64,000 nt of DNA from Uliginosibacterium aquaticum (GCF_012972705.2 NZ_JABCSC020000001.1:558001-622000), one strand, 5' to 3'. Positions 42,422 through 50,382 are shown, counted from the stretch's first letter. Notes: a model not told the origin generated them from the sequence alone. Translations and numbers: made by a program.

Positions 42422-44103
42422 ACCTAAGGATGGTCCCATGGCAGATAAACCTTACCGCCATTTAAATTTGTTCATGGCAAAGCCTGACGCTACAACAAAA
42501 ACATTTGCTGAGCTGCTGGCTCCAGAAAGCAACGTATCTTTATATAATTTAGACCCTAAATTTGAATTTGATGGCGCTCTCTACGTTAAGCGCTCCTCTG
42601 AAAAACGACCCAAATGGAGCGAGGTCGTAGATCTGATCACGGGAGTTGAGATCCCTTATATCGGTACTAAATCAAGTTCTGCAGTACTTTTCTTGCGCAC
42701 TGAGAATGCACTTTTTGCATTCACATTTGGATATGGCCGGTATTTAATTGAAACCACGTTCTTCATTCAAGATTTTGGGCTAAAAACGGCCCTGAACATC
42801 CTTAATCACGAAAGCCTTAGAAGCGTGGATCTTCACACTCTTGAAGACCAGCCCGTACAGAAAAAATCACAGGCCACACGTGAATCGGAGGCAAGCATAT
42901 TTGGGATTGATATCTCAAGAGATGTATTAAGGGCAGTAACAGGATCACCAAAACCAGGAATAAATCTAAGAAATATATCTGGCGGCGATGCCATGCTTTC
43001 ATTTGGAGCGGAGTTGGATATAGAGGAAATACCCGGTTTGGCTGCGCAGATATATGGCTACTACACAAACGATGACTACAAATCTGGGTTTTCTTGGGTA
43101 GATAATGTCAGACGCATAAAAGAAAAGGGGCTGATAGATAGACTAGACGCCACGCTAGTTGAAGCCATCAAAGAAAAAGATCAAAGCCTTGTAATTACTT
43201 TGCCAGAAATAGGGAAATGGGATTCGATCACTGGATTTAGTTTTACTCGCTCCAAAAGCACAGTATCACCAACAATCCAAATTGATTCTTATTATTCAGG
43301 AATTGATGTAGATTCCGTTTCAATAGAATCAGTTAAGCGAGACCGCCTTTTTGTCTTTGATATTCATGAAGACGAGTCCGACCACTCTATATATAAGTGC
43401 ATTTATTTCGAAAAATCTGAAGCAGAAAAGACATACGTATTATTCTGCGGCATTTGGTACGAAATAGACAACACGTTCATGGGCAGAATAAATTCCACAT
43501 TAGATCAGATTGAAATCTCTGATCTAGACTTTCCCGCCATAGAAATATGGGATGAAGCAGGCGATAAAAAAATAGAAACGGAAGGGGATTATAATATCCG
43601 CGCAGCTAATGCACACGGCTACCACCTTCTTGATAAGAAATTAATTAAGAGCAATAAAACAACAAGCTCAATTGAACTCTGCGACTTGCTAACGCCAAAC
43701 AAGCAATTGATTCATGTAAAGCACAGAAAAGGCGGCTCAGCCGGCTTAAGCCATCTTTTTGCACAAGGCAGTGTTTCTGCCGAGATCATGCTCGGCGATA
43801 AGGCGTTTAGAAAAGCCGCCAGAACAGTTCTAGCCCGCATTAATGCTACAGCCAGGGACATTATCCCCTTAGACAATCCCAGAAGCGTTGACTACGAAGT
43901 CGTCTTTTTGATTCTTGGAGATGAGAAAGCCACGGTGAAAGGCAACCTTCCATTTTTTAGTAAGGTTAATTTGTCACGCGCATATGAAAATCTTTCTCAA
44001 AGAGGGTTTCCCGTTAAAATCTCTGCGGCACCTAAGGTTGATAGGCCCGTTGCATAACAAGTCCATCAAGCGGACACCGTACCGGTGCCGCTTATGTCCA
44101 ACG
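42416..44103 (+). mobile_element. Integron gene cassette carrying the TIGR04141-type gene
   Basis: The 1,688-base unit runs from T42416 (start of TTATGC) to G44103 (before TTGAGC). It holds one gene, tightly framed: 22 bases before the ATG and a stop codon embedded in the attC R'' box. When circularised, GCATAAC (44052-44058) and GTTATGC become perfectly complementary outer boxes. The A/T-rich composition contrasts with the GC-rich neighbourhood. No integrase is present in the window, so it may be a lone integrated cassette or part of an integrase-less cluster. Confidence 0.72.
42438..44057 (+). CDS. TIGR04141/DUF6119-type sporadically distributed protein
   Basis: A 539-residue cytoplasmic protein with no signal or membrane segment. 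YRHLNLFMAKPDATTKTFAE at the N-terminus, the SSSAVLFLRTENALFAFTFGYGRYLI block (about 95-120) and the C-terminal DYEVVFLILGDEKA are landmarks of the TIGR04141 (DUF6119) family. AAGGA lies upstream of the ATG at 42438. Codon use is markedly A/T-rich, unlike all neighbours, consistent with recent transfer as a cassette. The family's biochemical function is not established to my knowledge; patchy distribution suggests a conflict or defence role, which is inference. Confidence 0.82.
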   Translation: MADKPYRHLNLFMAKPDATTKTFAELLAPESNVSLYNLDPKFEFDGALYVKRSSEKRPKWSEVVDLITGVEIPYIGTKSSSAVLFLRTENALFAFTFGYGRYLIETTFFIQDFGLKTALNILNHESLRSVDLHTLEDQPVQKKSQATRESEASIFGIDISRDVLRAVTGSPKPGINLRNISGGDAMLSFGAELDIEEIPGLAAQIYGYYTNDDYKSGFSWVDNVRRIKEKGLIDRLDATLVEAIKEKDQSLVITLPEIGKWDSITGFSFTRSKSTVSPTIQIDSYYSGIDVDSVSIESVKRDRLFVFDIHEDESDHSIYKCIYFEKSEAEKTYVLFCGIWYEIDNTFMGRINSTLDQIEISDLDFPAIEIWDEAGDKKIETEGDYNIRAANAHGYHLLDKKLIKSNKTTSSIELCDLLTPNKQLIHVKHRKGGSAGLSHLFAQGSVSAEIMLGDKAFRKAARTVLARINATARDIIPLDNPRSVDYEVVFLILGDEKATVKGNLPFFSKVNLSRAYENLSQRGFPVKISAAPKVDRPVA

Positions 44104-44109
44104 TTGAGC
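44052..44109 (+). other. attC recombination site
   Basis: R'' GCATAAC (overlapping the stop TAA at 44055-44057), L'' region CATCAAGCGG, a central hairpin CACCG/CGGTG, L' region CCGCTTATG, and R' GTTGAGC with the crossover after G44103. GCGG-A-CACCG against CGGTG-CCGC leaves one unpaired A, and CATCAAGCGG against CCGCTTATG leaves one unpaired C; unpaired bases of this kind direct strand choice in attC sites. Confidence 0.75.
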
Positions 44110-44320
44110 GTCAGCTTTCCAGTCTCCTGACCGTCGCCTTTGGGTCGTAAACGGCCCCGTACCTAGCCTTTTAGGGCGGGGCATTGACCCGCGCCGATGA
44201 GTCCTTTCTCTGGCGAATCGAACCAATTCCGCACGGGTTACGCCTGCGGCTAATCCGCCCTACGCCTGAACGCCCGCTTTTCATTCTCCCGACCGACTGC
44301 GACTGGCCGTATACGGCCCC

Positions 44321-44422
44321 GCGCCTGGCGATCGTTTCATTGAGACCGTAAAAAAGCCCACGAAGAATGCCATGGGCTTTTTGCTGAGCCGGCCAGAGGG
44401 TCTGCGGGTTTCATTCAAGCGG
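44321..44422 (+). repeat. Diverged direct repeat, left copy
   Basis: Shares GCGCCTG, ATCGTTTCATTGAGACCGTA and AAGCCCACGAAGAATG, then GGGCTTTTT and GGCCAG, with 45854-45962. The two copies flank the nuclease gene in the same orientation. A further short match (GGGTTACGCCTGCGGCTAAT) extends upstream at 44235, with extra DNA inserted in this copy. Confidence 0.7.
44351..44382. terminator. Terminator hairpin in left repeat
   Basis: AAAAAGCCCA and TGGGCTTTTT flank an imperfect apex, with T/A runs on both sides, so it can act on either strand. Confidence 0.75.
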
Positions 44423-44727
44423 AACGATTACGAGGAATGAAGTCTGTTGGACTTTGAGTGTCGAAGTCCTGGGCGTTACATGCATGCACTTTTGAAAAAA
44501 ATTTCAAGGTCTGTCGGATTGATCCGCGCTAAAAAGTGAAAACCGGGCGGTCTTATGCAAGTGCCCGGCGCTCGTGCCGCCGATTGCCTTACAAAACAAA
44601 GCGCATGTCGAGCACGGCAGGGATAATTTTTTCTGCCTGGCGTTGAGCCGGCGGTGAGTAATTCTTGCAGGGTGCAACGATGCACCCCCGCCAGGGGGCA
44701 GGGGCGATCGTCTCTGGTTACGCGGAC

Positions 44728-45462
44728 TCAGCTCAGGTCGCAACCGCTCGGTAGGGTCCAGGTGGTGGTGGGTTTCTGTGCTTTCACCGCTGCGGTTGCC
44801 GTGATGCCGACCCGGCTGGCGCCGAGAATGGTTTCGAGTTCCGCGATGCTTACGATGTAGCTGTTAAGCGTAGACAAACCCTCGCGGTTCGGGATGTACC
44901 AGCTGATGGCCTTCTTTGCTCCGGTGGAAGGGTCCGTTGTAATGATCGTTTTCCAGAAGTACTCAGGGGTGCGGATGCCGTGCGAGGAAAGGAAGTAGTC
45001 GTTGGACGTATCGCTATACACGAGGCCTCCATAGACGGTGAGCGGCGCTACATCGCGATAGCATTCAGCCACGTTCTCTGCCTGAACCCAGATGCCCTGA
45101 TTGAATGTTGAAATCTGGGGGACGATGTTGGTCATGTAATTGGCGCGCTTGATGTACGTACTCGTGGCATCCATGTGATTGGACGTCACCAGGTGGCCAC
45201 GGTCGTAGCCCGTTTTCACGCTCGCATACGAAGCCGTCGAGGTCTGCTGGAGGCAGCCGCTCGGCAGATCCGGATCGGTGTAGAACGAGGAGGGTCTTGC
45301 GGCGCTGCCGGTGTCCGTCGTCAGCGAATACTCGTAGCGCAGCGCGGTACGGTTGGTGCAGTCGTAGGTCAACTTGAAGCCCCCTTTATCGAGAGTGACT
45401 TCCTCTGCACGAGCAACGCCCACACAAGCGACCAACGCAATAATATAAAGCATGTACTTCAT
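44728..45462 (-). CDS. Secreted DNA/RNA non-specific endonuclease (NucA/NUC1 type)
   Basis: A 244-residue nuclease. The ATG at 45462 has CAGGAG upstream, and residues 1-19 are a signal peptide (VARA). The DRGH active site is at residues 87-90 (KTGYDRGHLVTSNHMD, general base His90), and the metal-ligand Asn lies in NYMTNIVPQ. Four or more cysteines suggest disulfides in an exported enzyme. It would degrade nucleic acids outside the cell or in the periplasm for nutrients or competition. It sits between two copies of a direct repeat, separate from the integron cassette. Confidence 0.92.
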   Translation of the reverse strand: MKYMLYIIALVACVGVARAEEVTLDKGGFKLTYDCTNRTALRYEYSLTTDTGSAARPSSFYTDPDLPSGCLQQTSTASYASVKTGYDRGHLVTSNHMDATSTYIKRANYMTNIVPQISTFNQGIWVQAENVAECYRDVAPLTVYGGLVYSDTSNDYFLSSHGIRTPEYFWKTIITTDPSTGAKKAISWYIPNREGLSTLNSYIVSIAELETILGASRVGITATAAVKAQKPTTTWTLPSGCDLS

Positions 45463-45823
45463 GACTAACTCCTGTGAATTGAGGTTGATAACGCGAACGC
45501 ATAACAACTCCCGTCAGGTTCTGGCGATCAATGGAAATGAAATCGCCATGGCCGGACGGCACAGGGTAGGGTCTTTCTGGTGCTGCTTTTTTGTGTATCT
45601 TAATTGTGATTCACTAAGACTAAAGAATTATTGCAACGTCAAATCGTAATAACTGTTATCTCGTTTTGATTATGGGTTGCAATTGAACTTCGGGTCCATG
45701 AAATCATGGATGGTTAAGTTGAACGGGGTGGGATGATCGCGAGATCGTGAGTCGGTTTAATCAGCCAAGAGATGCGTTTGCGCAAATCGCGTAAGAAGCT
45801 GTTTGCGATCTGTCGCCTTGTAA

Positions 45824-45851
45824 GGCGGGTTACGGCTGCGCCTAACCCGCC
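45824..45851. repeat. Perfect 9-bp hairpin (REP-like)
   Basis: GGCGGGTTA and TAACCCGCC enclose CGGCTGCGCC. The same wording, imperfect, occurs at about 44235-44260. Confidence 0.65.
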
Positions 45852-45853
45852 CT

Positions 45854-45962
45854 GCGCCTGACGACCGTTTCATTGAGACCGTAAAAACAAAAAGCCCACG
45901 AAGAATGTCGTGGGCTTTTTGTTTGGTACGGCCAGCGGGCCGGCTGACTTCATTTCAAGCTG
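45854..45962 (+). repeat. Diverged direct repeat, right copy
   Basis: Second copy of the unit at 44321-44422: GCGCCTGACGACCGTTTCAT, TGAGACCGTAAAAA, AAAGCCCACGAAGAATG, GGGCTTTTTG, GGCCAGCGGG and a final TTCAAGC. It ends at the amtB stop codon. Confidence 0.7.
45889..45921. terminator. Bidirectional terminator of amtB
   Basis: AAAAAGCCCACG and CGTGGGCTTTTT pair around AAGAATGT with A/T runs on both sides. It lies about 45 bases beyond the amtB stop on the minus strand. Confidence 0.87.
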
Positions 45963-45966
45963 AATA

Positions 45967-47169
45967 TCACCAGTTGGTTTCGCGTTCCGGTGTGGCTGAA
46001 ATTTTATGGATGGACAAGTCTGCGCCATTAAATTCTTCTTCGGCGTCCAGGCGCAGGCCGGCGATTTTCTTGATCGTGCCGTACACGATGCCGCCGCCGA
46101 TCACGGCGACTGCGATTCCGGCCAGGGTGCCGATCAGCTGGGCCCAGAAGCTCACGCCGCCTGCACCGCCCAGCGCTTGCTGGCCGAAGATGCCGGCGGC
46201 GATGCCGCCCCAGGCGCCACACAGGCCGTGCAGGGGCCATACGCCGAGCACGTCGTCGATCTTCCAGCGGTTCTGAACCTGCGTGAACATGTAGACGAAT
46301 AGCGCGCCAGCCACGCCGCCCACGACCAGGGCGCCCAGCGGATGCATGATGTCCGAACCGGCACAGACGGCGACCAGGCCGGCGAGCGGGCCGTTATGCA
46401 CGAAGCCCGGGTCGTTCTTGCCCATCACCAGCGCGGTGAGCGTGCCGCCCACCAGCGCCATCAGCGAGTTCACGGCGACGAGGCCGGTGATGGCTTCGAG
46501 CTTCTGGGCACTCATCACGTTGAAGCCGAACCAGCCCACGGTGAGGATCCAGGCGCCAAGGGCGAGGAAGGGGATGCTTGAAGGCGGGTGGGCGGCGATG
46601 GCGCCATCCTTGTTGTAGCGGCCACGGCGTGCGCCGAGCAGCACCACGGCGACGAGGCCGATCCAGCCCCCCACGGCATGCACCACCACGCTGCCGGCGA
46701 AGTCGTGGAACTTGGCGCCCAGCGCGGCTTCGATGGCTGGCTGGATGCCGAACTTGTCGGCCCACACGATACCTTCGAAGAAGGGGTAGACGAAGCCCAC
46801 CAGCAGAAAGGTGGCGGCCAGTTGTGGCGAGAAGCGCGCACGCTCGGCGATGCCGCCCGAGACGATGGCCGGGATGGCGGCGGCGAAGGTGAGCAGGAAG
46901 AAGAACTTCACCAGCTCGTAGCCACTATTGACCATCAGGCTTTGAGCGCCGCTGAAGAAATGCACGCCGTAGGCGATGCCATAGCCGATGAAGAAGTAGG
47001 CGATCGTCGATACACAGAAATCGACCAGGATCTTGACCAGGGCATTGACCTGGTTCTTGCGACGCACGGTGCCAAGCTCAAGAAAGGCGAAACCAGCGTG
47101 CATGGCCAGCACCATGATGGCGCCCAGCAGCACGAAAAGCACGTTGGCGGAAGTTTGGAACTGCTCCAT
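45967..47169 (-). CDS. amtB: Ammonium transporter AmtB
   Basis: A 400-residue Amt-family channel with about eleven transmembrane segments and no cleaved signal peptide. The twin histidines are present (DFAGSVVVHAVGG and VWPLHGLCGAWGG), as are the aromatic gate WGYG-like positions and the block GAWILTVGWFGFNVMSAQ. It conducts ammonium/ammonia across the inner membrane. GAGG precedes the ATG, and a sigma54-type promoter lies about 45 bases upstream. The usual partner gene glnK is not adjacent on either side. Confidence 0.95.
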   Translation of the reverse strand: MEQFQTSANVLFVLLGAIMVLAMHAGFAFLELGTVRRKNQVNALVKILVDFCVSTIAYFFIGYGIAYGVHFFSGAQSLMVNSGYELVKFFFLLTFAAAIPAIVSGGIAERARFSPQLAATFLLVGFVYPFFEGIVWADKFGIQPAIEAALGAKFHDFAGSVVVHAVGGWIGLVAVVLLGARRGRYNKDGAIAAHPPSSIPFLALGAWILTVGWFGFNVMSAQKLEAITGLVAVNSLMALVGGTLTALVMGKNDPGFVHNGPLAGLVAVCAGSDIMHPLGALVVGGVAGALFVYMFTQVQNRWKIDDVLGVWPLHGLCGAWGGIAAGIFGQQALGGAGGVSFWAQLIGTLAGIAVAVIGGGIVYGTIKKIAGLRLDAEEEFNGADLSIHKISATPERETNW

Positions 47170-47204
47170 TTTGGACCTCGTATTGCACGGAAGCGCTGCT
47201 TAAA

Positions 47205-47219
47205 GCATGAACTGAGCCA
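47205..47219 (-). promoter_or_regulatory. Putative sigma54 promoter of amtB
   Basis: On the minus strand TGGCTCAGTTCATGC places GG and GC exactly ten bases apart, close to TGGCAC-N5-TTGC. amtB is a classic NtrC/sigma54 target, which supports the call. Confidence 0.72.
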
Positions 47220-47420
47220 GAGTTTCTTTCTTTATTAATCAATGACTTGTTTGTACATGTCGAGCGGTGGATGCGCCATATATGTGCATATGCCTTTCGT
47301 TTATGCACGCAAGCGGTGCTTGTGCATGCACCGCATGAGGTGGTGCAGAGGCATTTGATGCAAAAGGGTTTGCACCGCAGTGGGGCGTCTGTTGGCGGGG
47401 TGGGCCTGTGCTGGCGTCTG

Positions 47421-47684
47421 GGCCCCGCCGGCTGAAGCCGGCCCTACGAAAAGCCGCGCGTCTGTGCGCGTAGCCGTGCCTGCGGGGATGGTTTTGAGCT
47501 TGTAGGGCCGGCTTCAGCCGGCGGGGCCCAGGGTGGAGTGGGGCTGTGCGGCTCAAGCCGCACCTACGAAACTCTGTGGGCCTGTGGGGTCCAGGCTTGT
47601 GGCGGGTGGGGTTTTGTAGGGCCGGCTTCAGCCGGCGGAGCCCGGTGTGCTAGGTGGGATATGCGGCTAAAGCCGCAGCTACGG
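47421..47684. repeat. REP-like array of five hairpins, alternating orientation
   Basis: Units at 47421-47450 (CCGCCGGCTGAAGCCGGCCC), 47501-47530 and 47615-47643 (TGTAGGGCCGGCTTCAGCCGGCGG type), and two shorter variants at 47546-47568 (TGCGGCTCAAGCCGCACCTACG) and 47662-47684 (TGCGGCTAAAGCCGCAGCTACG). These match the GTAGG...GCCGGC...GGC repetitive extragenic palindromes common in proteobacteria. They lie beyond the stop of the ETF-QO gene. Confidence 0.88.
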
Positions 47685-47707
47685 CAAGCCGCGCTCCCCT
47701 GGCTCCG

Positions 47708-49345
47708 TTACATCCCGATGTATTGCGGGCCGCTGCCGCCTTCGGGCGGGTGCCAGAGCAGGCTGTGCTCGGGGTCGTTGAGTTCGCAGGCCTTGCAGTG
47801 CAGGCAGTTCTGGCTGGTGATGCGTACCGAGTCGCCCTCCCGCTCGTACACGCCGGCCGGGCAGTAGCGGGCTTCGGGGGCGGCAAAGCGGATCACCCGG
47901 GCCTCTTCCTGGGCCGGGGTGTTCTGGCGGCGCAGATGGGGCGGCTGGTCGTGCTCATGGCTGATGTTGGCGAGCATCAGGGAGCTGTTGCGGTCGAACG
48001 TCAGCACGCCGTCCGGCTTCAGCGGCGGGCGCGGCGGATAGTTGCCTGCGGCGGCCATCTTGCTGCGTGCCGGGGCTGGGTGGCGTAGCGTCCAGGGCAG
48101 GCGCAGGCCGAGGGCTAGCAGCCACATTTCGACGCCGCAGAAGAGCGAGCCGAGCACGGTGCCGAAGCGCGACAGCAGTGGCTTCACGTTGCGCGTGTCG
48201 CGCTGCTCGCGGCCGATCCAGGAGGCGGCCACGGCGGCCGGGAAATCCGCCAGCTCGTCATGCTCACGCCCGGCCTGCAGGGCGGCGGCGACCGCTTCGG
48301 CGGCGAGCATGCCGGACTTCATCGCGGTGTGCGTGCCCTTGATGCGCAGCACATTGAGCAGGCCTGCCGCGCAGCCCAGCAGCAGGCCGCCCGGGAAGCT
48401 GAGGCGGGGCTGCGACTGCAGGCCGCCTTCGTTAATGCTGCGGGCGCCGTAGCCGAGGCGCTCGCCACCGGCGAGCAGGGCGGCGATGCGTGGGTGAGTC
48501 TTGAGGCGCTGGAGTTCGTCAAAGGGCGAGAGCTGCGGGTTGCGGTAGCCGAAGTGGGTGACCAGGCCGAGGGCGATCCGGTCTTCACCGTACTGGTAGA
48601 GAAAGGCGCCGCCGCCTGCTTCCCTGCCCAGCGGCCAGCCCAGGAAGTGGGTGACGCTGCCGGTGCGGTGGCGCTCGGCCGGGATCCGCCACAGCTCCTT
48701 GATGCCCAGACCGTAGTGACTTTCGCCGACGCCTTCGCGCAGGCCGTAGCGGGCTTCGAGCTCGCGCGTGAGCGAGCCGCCGGCGCCTTCGGCGACCAAG
48801 GTGTAGCGGCCGCGGATTTCGATGCCGGGCGCAAAGCGGGCACTTTCTTCGCCGGCGGCATTGCGGCCCATGTCGCCGCTGAGTACGCCGATCAGCGCGC
48901 CGGCCTCGTTGTAGCAGGGCGCGGCGGCGGCGAAGCCCGGGTAGAGCTCGACGCCAAGTGCCTCGGCCTGCGTGCCGAGCCAGCTGCACAGCTCGCCGAG
49001 GCTGCCAACGTAGAGGCCGCGGTTGTCGATCTGTGGCGGCAGGCTCCAGTGCGGCGCGGGCAGGGCGTGCTGCGCGCTGAGCCAGACGACTTCATCCTCG
49101 CTGACCTGGGTCTTGAGCGGCGCGCCGAGCGTGCGCCAGTCCGGCAGGAGTTCATCCAGCGCGATGGGGTCGATCACCGCCCCGGAGAGGATGTGGGCAC
49201 CAATCTGGGCGCCTTTTTCGAGCACGCAGACGGAGATTTCCCGCCCGCTGCTGGCGGCCAGCTGACGCAGGCGGATCGCGGCGGCGAGGCCGGCGGGGCC
49301 GGCGCCGATGATGAGTACGTCGTATTCGATGAGGTCGCGGGTCAT
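47708..49345 (-). CDS. Electron transfer flavoprotein-ubiquinone oxidoreductase
   Basis: A 545-residue ETF-QO. The FAD-binding N-terminus is DVLIIGAGPAGLAAAIRLRQ; GAHILSGAVIDPIALDELLPDW and LVAEGAGGSLTRELEARYGL are family motifs. The C-terminal 4Fe-4S domain has CPAGVYE and NCLHCKACELNDP. It passes electrons from reduced ETF to ubiquinone at the inner membrane. The start at 49345 fits the family N-terminus; the frame stays open 18 codons further. It follows the LysR gene by about ten bases on the same strand and is divergent from etfBA, whose product is its substrate. Confidence 0.94.
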   Translation of the reverse strand: MTRDLIEYDVLIIGAGPAGLAAAIRLRQLAASSGREISVCVLEKGAQIGAHILSGAVIDPIALDELLPDWRTLGAPLKTQVSEDEVVWLSAQHALPAPHWSLPPQIDNRGLYVGSLGELCSWLGTQAEALGVELYPGFAAAAPCYNEAGALIGVLSGDMGRNAAGEESARFAPGIEIRGRYTLVAEGAGGSLTRELEARYGLREGVGESHYGLGIKELWRIPAERHRTGSVTHFLGWPLGREAGGGAFLYQYGEDRIALGLVTHFGYRNPQLSPFDELQRLKTHPRIAALLAGGERLGYGARSINEGGLQSQPRLSFPGGLLLGCAAGLLNVLRIKGTHTAMKSGMLAAEAVAAALQAGREHDELADFPAAVAASWIGREQRDTRNVKPLLSRFGTVLGSLFCGVEMWLLALGLRLPWTLRHPAPARSKMAAAGNYPPRPPLKPDGVLTFDRNSSLMLANISHEHDQPPHLRRQNTPAQEEARVIRFAAPEARYCPAGVYEREGDSVRITSQNCLHCKACELNDPEHSLLWHPPEGGSGPQYIGM

Positions 49346-49355
49346 GGCTTGTTTT

Positions 49356-50282
49356 TCAGAGAACGGGCGCGAGCGCGATGTCGTCGGTAGAGGTGGCATC
49401 GCCGGTGAAGGCGCGGATATGTTCGATCAGGGTGGCGAGGCCGCCGCTGATGTATTTGTGACGGTGGCGAACCAGGTAGAAGGCGCGGCGCAGGTCCAGA
49501 TCCTGCACCGCCAGCTCGACCAGACTGCCGCGGCGGAAGGCGTCACGCAGCGCGAGACGTGAGATGCAGCCGAGGCCCAGCCCTGCTTCTACCGCACGCT
49601 TGATGGCTTCGGTGTGTTCCAGCTCAAGTCGCACCCGCAAGTGCTGGCGATCTCCGCCGAAGGCATGCTCCACGGTGCTGCGGGTGCCCGAGCCGGGTTC
49701 GCGCAGGATCCAGTCGCAGGCCAGCACCTCCTGCCGGCTGAGGCGTTTCTTGCCCGCCAGCGGATGGCCGGGGGCGGCGAAGACCACCAGCTCGTCGCGC
49801 AGCCAGGGTTCGGCGACAACGTCCGGATGCTGGATGTCACCCTCGACCAGGCCGAGGTCCAGCTCGAAGCGCGCCACGGCGGCCACGATGTCGCTGGAGT
49901 TATGGACTGCGAGCTGCACGCGGGAGTCTTCATGGCGCTTGAGGAAGTCCGCCACGAAGAGCGTCGCCAGATAGTTGCCGATCGTCAGGCTGGCGCCCAG
50001 GCGCAGCGGGCCCATCGCGCGCTGGCTGCTCAGTGAGTCTTCCAGCTCCTGTGCCCGGTCCAGCAGTTCCGCGGCGCGGGCGAGCAGCCATTGGCCGGTG
50101 TCGTTCAGGCGCAGGGTTTTGCCGACGCGATCGAAGAGCATCTGCGAATAGGCCTTTTCAAGCTCGGCCAGCGCCGTGCTGGTGGCTGACTGCGACAGCG
50201 CCAGGCGCTCCGCTGCACGGCTCGCTGAGCCGCTCTGGGCCACTGCCACGAAGATTTCGAGTTGTCTGAGGGTGAATCTCAT
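49356..50282 (-). CDS. LysR-family transcriptional regulator
   Basis: A 308-residue LysR protein. MRFTLRQLEIFVAVAQSGSA and AAERLALSQSATSTALAELE are the helix-turn-helix; residues about 90-295 are the effector domain (LGASLTIGNYL, GLVEGDI, WILREPGSGTRSTVE). It resembles the CysB/YeiE/CbbR group. It is divergent from etfB with a 100-base gap holding LysR-type repeats, so it very likely regulates the ETF genes. Confidence 0.93.
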   Translation of the reverse strand: MRFTLRQLEIFVAVAQSGSASRAAERLALSQSATSTALAELEKAYSQMLFDRVGKTLRLNDTGQWLLARAAELLDRAQELEDSLSSQRAMGPLRLGASLTIGNYLATLFVADFLKRHEDSRVQLAVHNSSDIVAAVARFELDLGLVEGDIQHPDVVAEPWLRDELVVFAAPGHPLAGKKRLSRQEVLACDWILREPGSGTRSTVEHAFGGDRQHLRVRLELEHTEAIKRAVEAGLGLGCISRLALRDAFRRGSLVELAVQDLDLRRAFYLVRHRHKYISGGLATLIEHIRAFTGDATSTDDIALAPVL

Positions 50283-50295
50283 GCCTGCCTTGTAT

Positions 50296-50342
50296 ATCTA
50301 TTTTGTAGATAACTGTATTCATAACAATCCGCTTTGTAGATA
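50296..50342. promoter_or_regulatory. LysR binding region between the LysR gene and etfB
   Basis: TTTGTAGATA occurs at 50302-50311 and again at 50333-50342, 31 bases (three helical turns) apart. The first copy is part of the dyad ATCTA-N5-TAGAT (50296-50310). This is the expected recognition-plus-activation layout for a LysR tetramer. Confidence 0.65.
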
Positions 50343-50382
50343 GTTTATCCGTCCCTAAAATGCATCGCAACAAGGAGAACTT

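Larger units (their letters stand above)
41796..42437. other. Intergenic region with gene remnant and cassette insertion boundary
   Basis: No intact gene is accepted. Contents in order: a possible remnant (41828-42034), a CRP-like site (42106-42121), a transition to A/T-rich DNA from about 42270, and an attI-like stretch ending in the cassette crossover at 42415/42416. A 60-codon open frame (42089-42271) is not supported. No integrase gene is seen on either strand. Confidence 0.6.
44104..44727. other. Gene-free spacer with repeat copy and hairpins
   Basis: About 620 bases without a supported gene. It holds a first copy of a diverged repeat (44321-44422) with a terminator, a short A/T inverted repeat (44492-44507) and a hairpin GGGTGCA/TGCACCC (44670-44687) just beyond the nuclease stop. 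A small minus-strand frame at 44476-44685 lacks coding features. Confidence 0.55.
45463..45966. other. Intergenic region between nuclease and amtB
   Basis: About 500 bases with the nuclease promoter region, an A/T-rich middle, a hairpin (45824-45851), the right repeat copy (45854-45962) and a terminator shared with amtB. No gene is seen. Confidence 0.6.
47170..47707. other. amtB promoter region and REP-like array
   Basis: About 540 bases without a gene. The left end contains the amtB leader and sigma54 site, the middle a CATATG-containing A/T stretch (about 47225-47300), and the right two fifths a run of REP-like hairpins ending at the ETF-QO gene. Confidence 0.65.

Noticed and set aside
44104-44330. 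Possible second integron cassette after the attC
   Set aside because: No gene and no second attC with a matching GCTCAAC box were found downstream.
44492-44507. Inverted repeat TTGAAA-AAAA-TTTCAA
   Set aside because: Short and A/T-only with no gene context; may arise by chance in A/T-rich DNA.
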